A stretch of DNA of 64,000 nt, taken from NCBI GenBank assembly GCA_963971285.1, contig OZ020254.1, positions 1,054,001-1,118,000 of the forward strand, read 5' to 3'. Origin of the DNA: Astropecten irregularis (taxonomy: Eukaryota > Echinodermata > Asteroidea > Paxillosida > Astropectinidae). The translations under genes were made by a program, and so were the position numbers. Below the pieces are notes generated by a model. The model saw only the letters and a list, made by a program, of their open reading frames with translations. It did no database searches and was not told where the DNA came from. Positions 23,661-33,933 of the stretch are shown piece after piece. Within the stretch, counting starts at the first letter, position 1. Every line of letters begins with the position of its first letter.

Positions 23661-24292
23661 AGGGGAGAGAAAAAATAGCCACACGATGACTTGATGACGG
23701 GGAGGAACATACCAGAGATAATAATAAAATGATGCCGGCTCAAACGAGTAAAGATTATAAAGTGGTATGTTTATTCTGCGGCTTAGGGGGGAGGGGAGAG
23801 GCGTGGCTTAGGAAGAGATCTGCTATATAAATTGATAAGCCATTTTTAAATGAGATGAAATTGCATGGTATGCAACCGTACTTTTATATTCTTTTTTTCT
23901 CCTTCTATTTTCTATTTTGGAGGAGATGGCTTTTTATAACTAGATCATTTGGCAGTTGGCCATTTATTACGCTCTCGGCTTCAATGTGCACGTTCTGATG
24001 GTTATCATAGGAAATAACTTATAACCAAGTGGTGTTATTTTTATTTAGTTGAAACCTCCGGCATAAAATAACCAAGAATGTGTTGGTTCTCTCCGGGAGT
24101 GAACGTGCACAGCATACCAGACACTGAATTTTGCAGGGGATAAGGCAAGTTTTAGATTCCAGTCATCAATCAAAAATCTCTGTGGGAACAATTAAAGAAG
24201 TGCAAGGTGGCAAAGACAAAGAGGTAACACTGGAAATATTTAAAACTGAGGTGGTCTCTGCAAAGGGAGTATATTTCTACTAAGGTTGAGAA

Positions 24293-24428
24293 TAAAGTAG
24301 TTTGTTTGCGCTAACACCGTGTGACATATATTTATTTCTTTCGTGAGTATGGGGTGGCTCTGAGAAGAGCTGGTTCACTCGACGTTCCGGCCAGTATGCT
24401 CTGCCGTCTTCAGGAGAACGGTTGTGAA
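24293..24428 (+). repeat. Diverged relative of the 13,808 palindrome
   Basis: Contains GCTCTGAGAAGAGC, CGACGTTCCGGCCAGTATGC and CGTCTTCAGGAGAACG, the left-arm words of the palindrome at 13,808. The right arm is not clear. Confidence 0.5.
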
Positions 24429-24731
24429 TGATGACATGTGACGTAAGTGGAAGTTGACGGCTTGTTCACTGAAAGCTACAAGTCATTTGATTCTGTCTGG
24501 GATGATGTAGTCTGAAGCTAGGGTAAATGTCTTGTTACATAAGGATGTGGAGCTGTCTTGAAGTATTAGTTGGGTTCCAACCCACATTTGGAAAATGCTT
24601 GAATTTGTTGAATGGCCAGTGAGCTCACCCATCACAATTCCCAACAGGTTCCGGGTTAGAAACCCACCATTGACTGTTCCCAATTTCTTAGCCAGTAAAT
24701 GATGATAAGTGGTGCATGACCTTTGACCTAC

Positions 24732-24897
24732 CATGGCAGCGTGTTGTTGATGTCCACTGGAGACAGCACCTGCACGTCATTCTCCTCGTCGCTGTCTATG
24801 ATGATGTCGTTGCTGGCGTAGGGGCTGTGCCGCCGCAATGAGCGCCTTGTGGCTCGCTGTGGCCGTCTGCTTCTGGTCCGTGTCATGTCGGGCGTTA
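24732..24897 (-). CDS. RNF4: RNF4 coding exon 3 (arginine-rich motif and SIM 4)
   Basis: 166 nt. The acceptor is CTCACACAG|TAACG and the donor ATG|GTAGGT. It encodes residues 79-133 and the first part of codon 134: TPDMTRTRSRRPQRATRRSL is a basic stretch corresponding to the RNF4 arginine-rich motif, and NDIIIDSDEEND is a hydrophobic core followed by acidic residues, typical of a SUMO-interaction motif. The split Trp codon (TG|G) is completed by the next exon. Confidence 0.9.
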
Positions 24898-25026
24898 CTG
24901 TGTGAGTAAGCAGAAAGGACTATAGTCAAGATATGGTCTATTGTAAACAAAGTGGGTTACTCTCACTGGAAAATCAAGCTAAGTCCCAAATATCTGACTG
25001 CAGCCGCAAATTACACACAAACACCT

Positions 25027-25186
25027 TTTTTGGTTGTTTTACTAATTTCTGGATAAATACACCAATTCAGGCGGAAACATTTTAACCGTATGTTTCTACC
25101 ACCACCATCCTCATACCCTGTAAGTTATAGGTAAATCTGTGAAGATTTCTGTTTCGGTATCCTACCAAACTATGATAGTACCTTAA
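25027..25186 (-). mobile_element. TTAAAGG element, subfamily 2, fragment
   Basis: Matches 2,240-2,400, from TTTTTGGTTGTTTTACT to ACTATGATAGTACCT. Confidence 0.6.
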
Positions 25187-26816
25187 AATGCAAATCAGCC
25201 TAGAACTTGAGTCTCGGTCAAGCGAGGGTGCTCTTCTATGGTACATTAAATTGGGTTACCGGTACTTTCACTGTAAAATCATAAAGGTCAGCAGGAACAT
25301 TTGAAGGGGGGAAAAGAGGCCAGGAAAAAGGGGGAAATGAAAATCCTGGAGTGGGTGAAACTCTAGAACTTTAAACCACCACAAACAGACATAAGAAGCT
25401 GTCCCTTTAACTCGCACAGGAGAGCACTGACCTTCTCTATGATGTATTGTACATACACCCTCGTTATCCCACAGACTAACTGCAATCTGGAAGTCTAGGG
25501 ATTCAAGTCTACAGGGACCCAGCAGGCTGGGCCTCAGTCTGAACAAGAAAAACCCGGGTCTCAACCCAGCTCACCATCCACACAACGACTGACGTGCAGG
25601 AATTTTAAAATGGTGGGATTCTTGGAATGTTTTTAATCGGCGTCTGTTCCGCACGGGCAGTGATTGGAGGGCCGATGACGGATTGCCAAGATAATCAAGT
25701 TTACTCGTGTCTGGGATTTCAGAGTTTCGACTTTCAAGGAGGGTGTCGGATGCAGCAGTGATGGATGGGATGGAGGTGGGTGGATAGGTGAAAACACAAA
25801 GCTTGGATCAGGAGTCTTAGTGATTGTGAGGGGATGATACAACAAGAAATACTAACCCTAGACCCAAGTACTCTCTTATCAAGCGCCTCACAGAATCTTT
25901 TGTAAAAATCTCCAATTGTGCAGTCTCCCTATGGCACATTCTTTTCGACATATGAAGCATGCTTTAATCTTGGCATGCCTCATAAGATAGTATGGTGCAT
26001 CAACCTTATTTGATGTTAGATAGCTCTATGCAGCCATCAATATTTATTTAAGAACACTGTTTTGTATCCCCATAAAGAATTCTTTGTATTTTACAATTCT
26101 TTGTATTTGCTCGGCCCCTCTGGTCCTTAAAAGGTTCATGGCACAGAGAGACCAAGTCTTTCAAACACTCTGCAAAACAATGAAGTCGGCAGTTTGGGAA
26201 AACAAGAGTCATTTGCAATGCCCTTATTCAAATATCCCTGAAGATGTTTTGGTTTCTGCTTGAAGTTGTAAAGTAGGAGACATTGTCCTGCATATTTCAA
26301 GAACAAAGTCCTTTCGATACCAAATGATATGCTATGCATTGCCAGCTGTACATGTGCAGAAAAGGGACTACATGCTTTTGAACAATGGTGTACAATTTGT
26401 AAATACAATCTTTAGAGGGCGCTCTGCAATCTTAGTACCCATCTGCATTAATCTGCTGCGTGATTGAAAACCAATTATCGTTCTTCCAAACACGCCACAG
26501 AGACCGCTGCCAGCAATGAAGTGTCACCAGTTAAATAGGCCACGTTCATTAAGGTGATCGACCACTCCAGAATTTATCATTATTTTTTCTTTTTGGCTGT
26601 GGCTCACATTAGCCTAAGGGTTGGTTTCTAGCGCGGAATGCGATCCTTGAAGATAGGGAACCCAGGTTGTATATATAGGTTAGAATTATTGATATTAAGT
26701 CTGGCGTGCGGGCATCTTAGAGTGTATTTATGTAAGCAGTTTACCTGAAGTCATTTATCATTATGTAAGTCATTAGCCAAATGTGATATTGTTGATACAG
26801 ATGCAATTTCACAGAC
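25187..26816. other. RNF4 intron sequence
   Basis: No additional exon fits the phase pattern, and no clear repeat was recognised. Confidence 0.4.
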
Positions 26817-26996
26817 CTAGATCCAGCGTGACCGGCGAGCTATCACCGCACGTGAGGTCGACAATCTCGTTGGCTGTGGAGGAAGGGGCGGAGGAGGCTG
26901 TGAAGAAGTGGGCGGGCTGGCCCCGTTGACTGGGGAAGGTAGGGCTGGCACCGGCTGGCGATTCTTGAGTCAGGTCAACAAAGGATAACGATGAAT
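26817..26996 (-). CDS. RNF4: RNF4 coding exon 2 (SUMO-interaction motifs 2 and 3)
   Basis: 180 nt. The acceptor TTTAATTGCAG precedes ATTCATCG and the donor is CTAG|GTCTGT, with 2 nt completing the first codon and 1 nt carried on. It encodes residues 19-78, including SFVDLTQES and NEIVDLTCGDSSPVTLDL. The second motif closely follows the human RNF4 segment EIVDLTCESLEPVVVDLT. Between the motifs is a low-complexity Pro/Ser/Ala/Gln linker. Confidence 0.9.
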
Positions 26997-28154
26997 CTGC
27001 AATTAAAAGATACAGGTAATTTGATTGCAAGTGAACTCCGTCACAATAAACATGTACGTGGAAAGTAGTCAGCTGTTAATAACATTTCATATTAAGCAGC
27101 TCTGTGAAATCGGTACTGGATAAAAACAAATCACAAGTAAACATGGTCTTTAAATACACTGATCCAGTAGGCCACGCCCCTTAACAAATTGACCAATCAC
27201 AACGCGTTATTTAACATCTGACAGATTGCCGCAATTTTGTCTGACAAAATTTTAACATTTTGTATTCTTTACAACACATATTTTGTTGAGCTTACTTTTG
27301 TTTCGTATGTACAAGGCAATTCTTTTACAAACCGGAGTTTTATCCTTAACCATGGTCAGCGGTGATTAAATATTGCCCTGGCTGAGAGGTACGGTAATGT
27401 ACATTTTTTGCCTTTTCCTTCCAACGGAGAGAAGTGTTTTTGGTGGTTGAGTGTGTATGCGATTGTTCGCGTGTGGGCGATCGTTACACTTGGTGTGCGT
27501 GCGCGTTGTTGCATGGTCGTTGCTATGGTGGGTGTGGCCTACTGGATAAGTGTATTTTACACCCGTTTGGAAATTAATAAACCTATGCCCACAATCAGTA
27601 TTTTCCCCAACATACATTAATTATAGCTGCTAAAAAGAAACCCTAAACCCACATGCCTACCACAGTCAGACTTTAGTCACAGTGGACATAAGTGAATTAA
27701 AATGATGCATGATCTGAACCCATAGGAATGTGTGTAGTATGACACAGACTGTCTTCAATTGGCCACAAGAGGGCAGCATACTGTTTCTGCACCACTTCAT
27801 GAAAGAACATTTCCAGGATCTGCACATTGGATACAATGAACAATTTAAGCTTTTCAGCTGAAAGAATATTCTCAATATTACCAACAGGCTGGTCTTCTTG
27901 GATATGTAGTCTTAAAAGTGTATTCAAATGAAAAATCTAATTTTATTTATTACTTCCTTAACTTCCTTTGTTTTAGACAAAATGCATTTCTGGGTGTTGC
28001 TTTTCTTGAAATGGGGGATAAATTTTGAAAGAAAAACAACCGTGATTTTATTTTTCAAATGTTTAGAAATTGGTAAATGAGAAGAAATTTCATTTCAAGA
28101 TAACTGCCTTCAATCATAATTGAACATCAGTTTGAAAAAAAAATGTTGAAAATG

Positions 28155-28541
28155 TTCTGCACCTACCCTTACCACACAAGACAAGCGATGCCTACCACAG
28201 TACGTATGCACAGGGCATGGCTCATAATCAATGCATTACCATAGATACACAGTGGTATATTGTGGTATGCAGGATGCCACACATAGGAAAGACCAAGTTT
28301 GGTAAACTGTAATATTCAGGTGGGTTAGGGACTTGACCCTAACACACAGGTCTGCATACCACAATTCACACAACACATAGTTTTTGCTTAAGTGTGGTAT
28401 CATGCAAAGCACAATAAACGGAAGAGTGGCTTTCATTGTAATGCATGGTTTTTAAATCTACTTCCCCCATCCCTGTGAAGACTGGTAATGTGTGGTAAGC
28501 AGCTTGTTTGTGTGCTAGGTGCAAAGGGTTAGGGTTAAGGG
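28155..28541. repeat. TACCACA/TGTGGTA repeat with CTAACCC-like edges
   Basis: Words TACCACACAAGACAAG, GTGGTATATTGTGGTATGC and TGCATACCACAATTC alternate on both strands. The right edge is AGGGTTAGGGTTAAGG. Related blocks are at 38,206, 48,680 and 60,020. Confidence 0.6.
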
Positions 28542-28629
28542 AAAATGCTACTTCTAAGTGGCTGTTTCTCTTTCAAACGAAACAGAAATCAGCTTTAGAC
28601 AAGTCCCAGAGGATATACAGCGGACATAC

Positions 28630-28684
28630 CATCACTTATGATCAGCACATCGTCCGATGAGCTTTGTCTTGTTCTACTGGCCAT
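28630..28684 (-). CDS. RNF4: RNF4 coding exon 1
   Basis: Starts at the ATG (28684-28682) and reads MASRTRQSSSDDVLIISD plus one leftover base before the donor G|GTATGTCC. It encodes the first SUMO-interaction motif, VLIISD, flanked by DD, the usual acidic and phospho-serine context of such motifs. The start is chosen because an in-frame stop (TGA at 28711-28709) lies just upstream and the next exon joins in phase 1. Confidence 0.88.
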
Positions 28685-28750
28685 ACTGATGGTGATCCTC
28701 ACATTTCTTCAATGAAACTTGGATAATAGGATCTCGGTCATGGCAAACAT
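28685..28750 (-). promoter_or_regulatory. RNF4 5' UTR segment with upstream ORFs
   Basis: A pyrimidine-rich tract and AAAACAG acceptor end at 28751, so this is probably the 5' UTR part of the exon holding the start codon. Its first three bases are an ATG opening a 13-codon upstream ORF (28750-28709, second ATG at codon 4). It is in frame with the RNF4 start but stops 24 nt before it. A second minimal ORF, ATG-TGA, sits at 28704-28699. Such upstream ORFs usually lower translation of the main frame; that effect is inferred. Confidence 0.55.
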
Positions 28751-29045
28751 CTGTTTTTCATAAGGAAAAAAAAGAGAGAAGAAAATGTTTTTAAAAGTGA
28801 GAGATGGATTTGTCAACATATTCAATTAGGCGGCGACTTCTATTGTTAATGCAAGAGCACGACTCAGGAGAGTCAAAACAAAGGGGGATAACAAAATGGA
28901 GGCTTAGGCTCAGGCTCCAGTTCTATTTTGTGAATGCATTCTGAAATAACGGGTATCGAAATAGAGGTTTTTGACTGTGGTTTTTCAGTGGAGCAGAAGC
29001 TCAGTTTTCCTTTTCAAACCAGAGAATCTACTTCCGAACCAGAGT

Positions 29046-29478
29046 CATAACCAACTCGCAACCCTGACTGACTCGCCCCTTAACAATTCGCCTCCTCCCC
29101 GCCCTGACTCGCCCCCTGACCGACTCGCCCCCTCCCCAACTCGATGAGATGAGATCCAAAAATGTGAAGATAAGTATGCATCATAATTAATACCCAAATG
29201 CTTCTGACCCTTTTGTAGGGCCTACTATGTGTTTATGTCGAAAAATTTATAATTAAGTACAACAAATGCACAAACAAAGTCCATACACAAACTCCTGGTT
29301 CGATTGCAGTTCAAGCAATTTGATATTTCCTTTGCAGAACCAAAAACATAAAAACGAGTTGGTAAGGGATGAGTCGGGGAGGAGGAGAGTTAGCAAGGGG
29401 GCGAAATGGTAAGGGGCAAGTTGGTAAGACTAAGAGAGGTGAGTTGGCTAGGAGGCGAGTTGACCTGTTAGGCCTACC
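29046..29478. mobile_element. Foldback element with minisatellite arms, copy 1 (degenerate)
   Basis: The left arm is degenerate repeats of GACTCGCCCCCTGACC (about 29,048-29,143) and the right arm is its complement, as in GGGATGAGTCGGGGAGGAGG to GGCGAGTTGACCTGTTA. The central 200 bp (CAAATGCTTCTGACCCTTTT, TAGGGCCTACTATGTGTTTATGT) is shared with the longer copy at 31,170-32,024. Confidence 0.75.
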
Positions 29479-30041
29479 AAAAAGACAACAAGAAAACATC
29501 ACATATTTGCCTTTTCACGTCTCTACCATGTCTACAGCCCCTTCCAATTCCATTCATACAAAATCAAAACTACTTTACCAGATTAATATTTAGCCTAGCC
29601 CTAGGCCTAACGTTACACTCTATTTTTCTCATTTCCTACTTGGCTTTGGTTTGCAACTTTGCTAGTCCAATGCTCGACGCTCATTCGCTAATATTGGTAT
29701 AGGCCTAGACCCAGTAACTGGGGCGCTGAACTCCCTTTTTGACTTTTGGGGTTGACGGTCGGTCTAGCGCCCCAGTGATTTATATTGGTTGAGATGTGTC
29801 GTACACAGGAAAAACTAAATTTCACGGCACTTGCGCCGAAAATGTCCCCAAATTACACCAAAAACATCACAAACAGAATTGAAACTCGCTCCATTGCTTC
29901 TACGAAAGTCAAAGATGAAATACAGCATATTAATTTGTACTCACGATTATTCCTTTTGATGAAAATCGACCTTTTCTGACGAATGTCCAGACGAGAACGT
30001 AAAAAACGGAATTTATTTTGTGTGGCTCTGCTCCACACAAA

Positions 30042-30048
30042 ATGGCGG
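30042..30048 (+). promoter_or_regulatory. YY1-like ATGGCGG in left palindrome arm (mirror at 30,831)
   Basis: AAAATGGCGG at 30,039-30,048 followed by CTACGTCATCGC. The mirror copy GATGACGTAGG-ACCGCCATTTT is at about 30,819-30,840. A YY1-type core and a half-CRE are therefore present facing both genes. Confidence 0.35.
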
Positions 30049-30181
30049 TCCTACGTCATCGCATGAATATTAATTTTGGTAATTTCCATACTATGCGGAC
30101 GTGTCGATACGTAGATCACTTTGCCTCGGCAAAATTCCCGGCCCCATAACAACAGTGCCGTTTGTGACAAGCGCCGCGCTG

Positions 30182-30216
30182 ATTGGTCAATGCGCAAGGC
30201 AGTGCTCGTGACGTCA
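30182..30216. promoter_or_regulatory. CCAAT box and CRE in the palindrome centre
   Basis: ATTGG (inverted CCAAT) at 30,182-30,186 and the perfect CRE octamer TGACGTCA at 30,209-30,216, in CpG-rich DNA. This spacing is usual for NF-Y/CREB promoters. Confidence 0.4.
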
Positions 30217-30670
30217 CAGAAACCATGTGCTGGCCCAACTCGTTACGCACGCACGCAGGGCCGTTGCAGACACGTACGGAGCACGCATTACGTAATGTGC
30301 CTATTCAAGCACACACGGTGTACGACTACGAAACAACCAACGGTCGGCCGTACGACAACTCGGGCGACCATGCACAACCAACAGACCCAACACATGATGC
30401 TATGAATATTCAACGACCTACAATCACGCTCAGATGGTGGCGCAGTTTCGCGGTAAAATGGCAACAAAAGCTGACCAAAGTTCAAATATACGACTGCGGA
30501 GTCCGTGAGTTCTCGACAGGGGCGGGTGACACCACATAAAATGGTCAAAAGGTCGTTTTTGGTTCCATTCAAAAGATCGTGCGAGGTCTCTGTCAATGAT
30601 TCGAGTTGCCGAGTATGTGCCCATGCGCGTCAGTTTCATTCATGAAAACTTCCATTTTTGGTCAGTGCGA

Positions 30671-30678
30671 TGACGTCA
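30671..30678. promoter_or_regulatory. Second perfect CRE octamer
   Basis: TGACGTCA at the other side of the palindrome centre, 455 bp from the first. Confidence 0.4.
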
Positions 30679-31169
30679 CATAATGAGATGATCGCGACGC
30701 CCTCTTTTGGCCGATTCGTGTAAAGGATTTTTCGCTGTGCGCGGAGGGAAAGTGATCTACGTATCGCGATATCGACACGTCCGCATAGTATGGAAATTAC
30801 CAAAATTAATATTCATGCGATGACGTAGGACCGCCATTTTGTGTGGAGCAGAGCCACACAAATTAAATTCCGTTTTTTACGTTCTCGTCTGGACATTCGT
30901 CAGAAAAGGTCGATTTTCATCAAAAGGAATAATCGTGAGTACAAATGAATATGCTGCATTTCATCTCAAACTTTCTTCGAAGCAATGGAGCAAGTTTCAA
31001 TTCTGTTTGTGATGTTTTTGGTGTAATTTGGGGACATTTTCGGCGCAAGTGCCGTGAAATTTAGTTTTTCCTGTGTACGACACATCTCAACCAATATAAA
31101 TCACTGGGGCGCTAGACCGACCGTCAACCCCAAAAGTCAAAAAGGGAGTTCAGCGCCCTAGTTACTGGG

Positions 31170-32024
31170 ATTACAAGTCAACTCGCCCCCTAGCCGACTC
31201 GCCCCTTACCGACTCGCCCCTTACCAACTCGCCCCCTGACCGACTCGCTCCCTGACCGACTCGCCCCTTACCAACTCGCCTCCTCCCCGACTCGCCCCCT
31301 GGCCGACTCGCCCCCTGACCGACTCGCCCCCTGGCCAACTCGCCCCCTAATTTATTCAGAAATGAGATGCAAAATGCGAAGTTAATTAGGCATCATAATT
31401 AATAACCAAATGCTTCTCACCCTTTTGTAGGGCCTACTATGTGTTTATGTCAAACATTTTATGATTAAGAATGAAAAATGCACAAAGTCCACACACAAAC
31501 TCCTGCATGGTTCGATTGCAGTTAAAGCAATTTAATTAATATTTCCTTTGCAGAACCAAAAACATCAAAAATTCAAAAACGCAACTTAAAAACAAGAAAA
31601 ACAAATGAACAACAACACTTAAAACAAACCATAGAACAAAACATATCGTCAAAATAAAAAAAAGGTCTACAAAAAATGTCAACAATAACACTTAAAGTTA
31701 AAGCAAGACATTTTAAAACAAAACGATAACAAAATATGTTAAGAAAGAACATCGAATAATAAAACAAAAAAATTGTCATTTTATCTCAAAGAGTCACAAA
31801 AACTCAAAAACATCGTCATAAGGACAAAAACACAAAATTCGGCCAGGGGGCGAGTCGGTCAGGGGGCGAGTCGGCTAGGGGGCGAGTCGGCCAGGGGGCG
31901 AGTCGGCCAGGAGGCGAGTTGGTAAGGGGCGAGTCGGTCAGGGGGCGAGTCGGTCAGGGGGCGAGTCGGTAAGGGGCGAGTCGGTAAGGGGCGAGTCGGC
32001 TAGGGGGCGAGTTGACCTGTTACC
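31170..32024. mobile_element. Foldback element with minisatellite arms, copy 2, with 9-bp target duplication
   Basis: 855 bp. The left arm is about ten units of a 16-17 bp repeat (ACTCGCCCCCTGACCG) up to 31,350; the right arm is the complement (GGGGGCGAGTCGGTCAGG) from about 31,845. Ends ACAAGTCAACTCGCC and GGCGAGTTGACCTGT. The direct repeat GTTACTGGG flanks it (31,161-31,169 and 32,025-32,033). The centre is A-rich and non-coding. The design recalls the sea-urchin TU and Drosophila FB foldback transposons, whose arms are tandem repeats. Confidence 0.88.
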
Positions 32025-32463
32025 GTTACTGGGTCTAGTATAGGCCCTATGAGACTAAGACCACTGACAATTTTCCAAATCCAAATAAATAGGCCTCTAA
32101 TTTGTTGTATAATAATATTTCAGGACCAAATATTACGTCCAAACTAAACGAATATAACCAGCATTACATGTCACATGCAGTGAGGAAAACAAAATAACAG
32201 TTTTACAATCAATCTTCCAGATTTTACCTCTTAATCTCGCAATGTCACTCCTCCCAATGTTGCAAAATTCGGTGGAGTAGTTCTCAACAATGAACTAAAA
32301 CTATATCGTATGCACGGCAGTGTTTATCACATTAAAGGGATCATACCAATGGGTTTAAAATACCAGTAATGGGTTCAGATTCAGGAAATATCCAAAATTA
32401 AATTCAATAATAATATAATCATGAAATAACCAAAAGGAAAACTTACTGAATTTGAAGTTATTG

Positions 32464-32552
32464 AAAAGTGAACAAAGAAAAATTGACAGGTCGCCGGTTC
32501 AAATCCCGCTCCAGCCCAGTAAATTTTTCTTTGTTCACTTTTCACTTTGAAA
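32464..32552. mobile_element. Palindromic tRNA-derived element
   Basis: GAAAAGTGAACAAAGAAAAA and TTTTTCTTTGTTCACTTTTC are complementary ends. The centre holds GTCGCCGGTTCAAATCCCGC, a tRNA B box. Confidence 0.7.
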
Positions 32553-33059
32553 TTAAATTTCACAGAACTAGTGCTGAGCACATGCAAAAGAAAATGGTTT
32601 TGCTTGACATTTCCCTACATTATAATTGTTCACTAAGATAAGTATTGGGGCCAGATTGAGTTTTATGCCAAATGATCCAGTAACTGGATCTCAAATTTAT
32701 AGGCTACTCCTTATTGATGATTTTAAGTTTTTAACCTAATAAATATGGATTTACAATACCTCCTAAATATTCATGACCTATAGCCGAATCTCAATTGGTC
32801 ATTTGGTCACATCACGTGCCGTGCCAGTGCAGTGCCAGTGGATATATATTTGATCACTAGGTGGGGGAATCTCTAAAGGAACCAGTCTGTTACACATCTC
32901 ACTGCGGATGTAACATCTCACTGCGCGTCCTAGGAAAAGTTTGCATGCAACGCACATGCGTGGCTTGAACCTCGACCTACATGTCTTTCATATAGCTGTG
33001 AAACACATTATTAAATGTATTAAATTTTTTTTTTTTTAATAACGTAATAGGAACAACGT

Positions 33060-33160
33060 GAACAATGAGACTGGATAGCTCATTTGGTAGAGCGCCGGTA
33101 CACTATTTCCAGGAGTTGCTGGTTCGAATCCCGCTCCAGTCAATTTTTCGTTGTTCACTT
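33060..33160 (+). mobile_element. tRNA-like repeat with A and B boxes
   Basis: 33,068-33,141 folds roughly like a tRNA: GACTGGA pairs with TCCAGTC, A box TAGCTCATTTGGTAG, B box GGTTCGAATCC. The anticodon arm is poor, and the flanks GAACAACGTGAAC and CGTTGTTCACTTTTC match the other palindromic elements, so it is a repeat rather than a tRNA gene. It is the most complete tRNA-like member here. Confidence 0.7.
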
Positions 33161-33639
33161 TTCAATGACTTAAAATGGATCCAGACAGTTTCCATTTTTG
33201 TATGTTTTATCATGAACTCCAAAATATAGATGAAAGGAGCAAAATTGTTATTTGGCCGGAAAAAGTGATTTTGTTTCCCCCTTAATTTTCATGATTTACA
33301 GTTTAAATAAGTTTCAAATTCAATTTTCTTTTCACCAGATAAATAAAAAACGATACATTTTAACTTATTCTTGTACTGTGAGTTTAACCCCTTTAAAAAA
33401 GATATCATTGCAATAAGTACAGTTTAGTCAAGTCCTGGAATGTTCGTTTGTTGAATTTCTTTACTCACTCGATGACGTCATCACCTGCCGAGGCTCGTTC
33501 CAATTCTACCTTAATTTTATCATTTGATATTTCAATTTCTTTTAAAATCAATTTTTAAAAATCTTATCTTAAAATTTACTTTTTCAATATTCGTATGATA
33601 TACTTTTTAAAGTAGAGATTATCATAAGCTCTAGTTCTG
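33161..33639. other. Sequence upstream of FAM193A
   Basis: AT-rich; no TATA or CpG island. A CRE-like GATGACGTCATCAC is at 33,472-33,485. Confidence 0.4.
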
Positions 33640-33662
33640 AACCAAAAATAGATTGATCGGGA

Positions 33663-33675
33663 GCCGCCATATTGG
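33663..33675 (+). promoter_or_regulatory. YY1-like site just upstream of FAM193A coding start
   Basis: GCCGCCATATTGG matches the YY1 core CCGCCATNTTG. YY1 sites of this kind usually lie just downstream of transcription starts of housekeeping genes, which would place the FAM193A start near 33,640. No TATA box is seen at the expected spacing. Confidence 0.4.
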
Positions 33676-33819
33676 ATTGGGCAAGATTCCATGACAAACT
33701 GCTCTGAACGTCAAAAGCACAGAAAACTTGATCAAAGTTTACGTTTGCAAACTCCATTGGACAGGGAAACTGTGTCAAATGAATACTTGATACTCAAAGA
33801 AGCACATCCAAGCATCAAT

Positions 33820-33933
33820 ATGAGCGCATCTGATATGAAAAGAAACAAACGGAGGCGGAATAAACGGGGTGGTGGTGGGAGCAATGGTGGCAAACCGAGT
33901 CGGCAACAAAAGCAGGCAGGGATTGGCGATCAG
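33820..33933 (+). CDS. FAM193A: FAM193A coding exon 1 (basic Gly-rich N terminus)
   Basis: 38 codons ending GDQ|GTAAGC in phase 0. The ATG at 33820 has A at -3. An in-frame ATG at 33691 would add 43 residues, but its context is weak (T at -3) and the added sequence looks like 5' UTR. The peptide MSASDMKRNKRRRNKRGGGG is strongly basic and could serve as a nuclear targeting signal (inference). Confidence 0.75.

Larger units (their letters stand above)
20327..28750 (-). other. RNF4: RNF4-type SUMO-targeted ubiquitin ligase gene (whole gene span, 5 coding exons)
   Basis: The five coding exons (28684-28630, 26996-26817, 24897-24732, 21979-21874, 20565-20416) join in phase to a 218-residue protein; human RNF4 has 190. 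Seen: SUMO-interaction motifs VLII (13-16), FVDLT (24-28), EIVDLT (62-67) and III followed by DSDEE (110-117); an arginine-rich stretch at 85-101; and a C-terminal RING with C160, C163, C182, H184, C187, C190, C201 and C204, ending HPIFL. The CxxC-to-CxH spacing and the tail length equal those of human RNF4. Known for the family: a nuclear E3 ligase that binds poly-SUMO chains, dimerises through its RING and ubiquitinates SUMOylated proteins such as PML and DNA-repair factors; the arginine-rich motif contacts nucleosomes. Every intron is GT-AG. The promoter and first noncoding exon are not proven. Orthology is inferred from domain order and from the adjacent FAM193A gene. Confidence 0.93.
29706..32038. 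mobile_element. Large palindromic transposon with long inverted arms, flanked by TATAGGC duplications
   Basis: Left arm 29,706 to about 30,122; right arm about 30,749 to 31,169, then resumed at 32,034-32,038 after a nested insert. Ends TAGACCCAGTAACTGGGGCG and its complement. The 7-8 bp direct repeat TATAGGC(C) lies at 29,698-29,705 and 32,039-32,046. Without the insert the element is about 1.47 kb, with arms of about 420 bp and a 625-bp CpG-rich centre. No transposase is visible. The 7-8 bp duplication suggests hAT or a similar superfamily; the tip only loosely fits. Confidence 0.85.

Noticed and set aside
29706..32038. Palindrome as an assembly artefact
   Set aside because: The arms differ at several positions, one carries a nested element with its own target duplication, and both outer flanks share a short direct repeat; these fit real insertions. 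Long reads would settle it.
33068..33141. A second tRNA gene
   Set aside because: A and B boxes and an acceptor stem are present, but the anticodon arm is irregular and the flanks match a dispersed palindromic repeat family.
33691..33819. FAM193A start at the upstream in-frame ATG
   Set aside because: Weak start context and an N-terminal extension that does not look conserved; the ATG at 33820 has A at -3. It cannot be excluded without protein or ribosome data.
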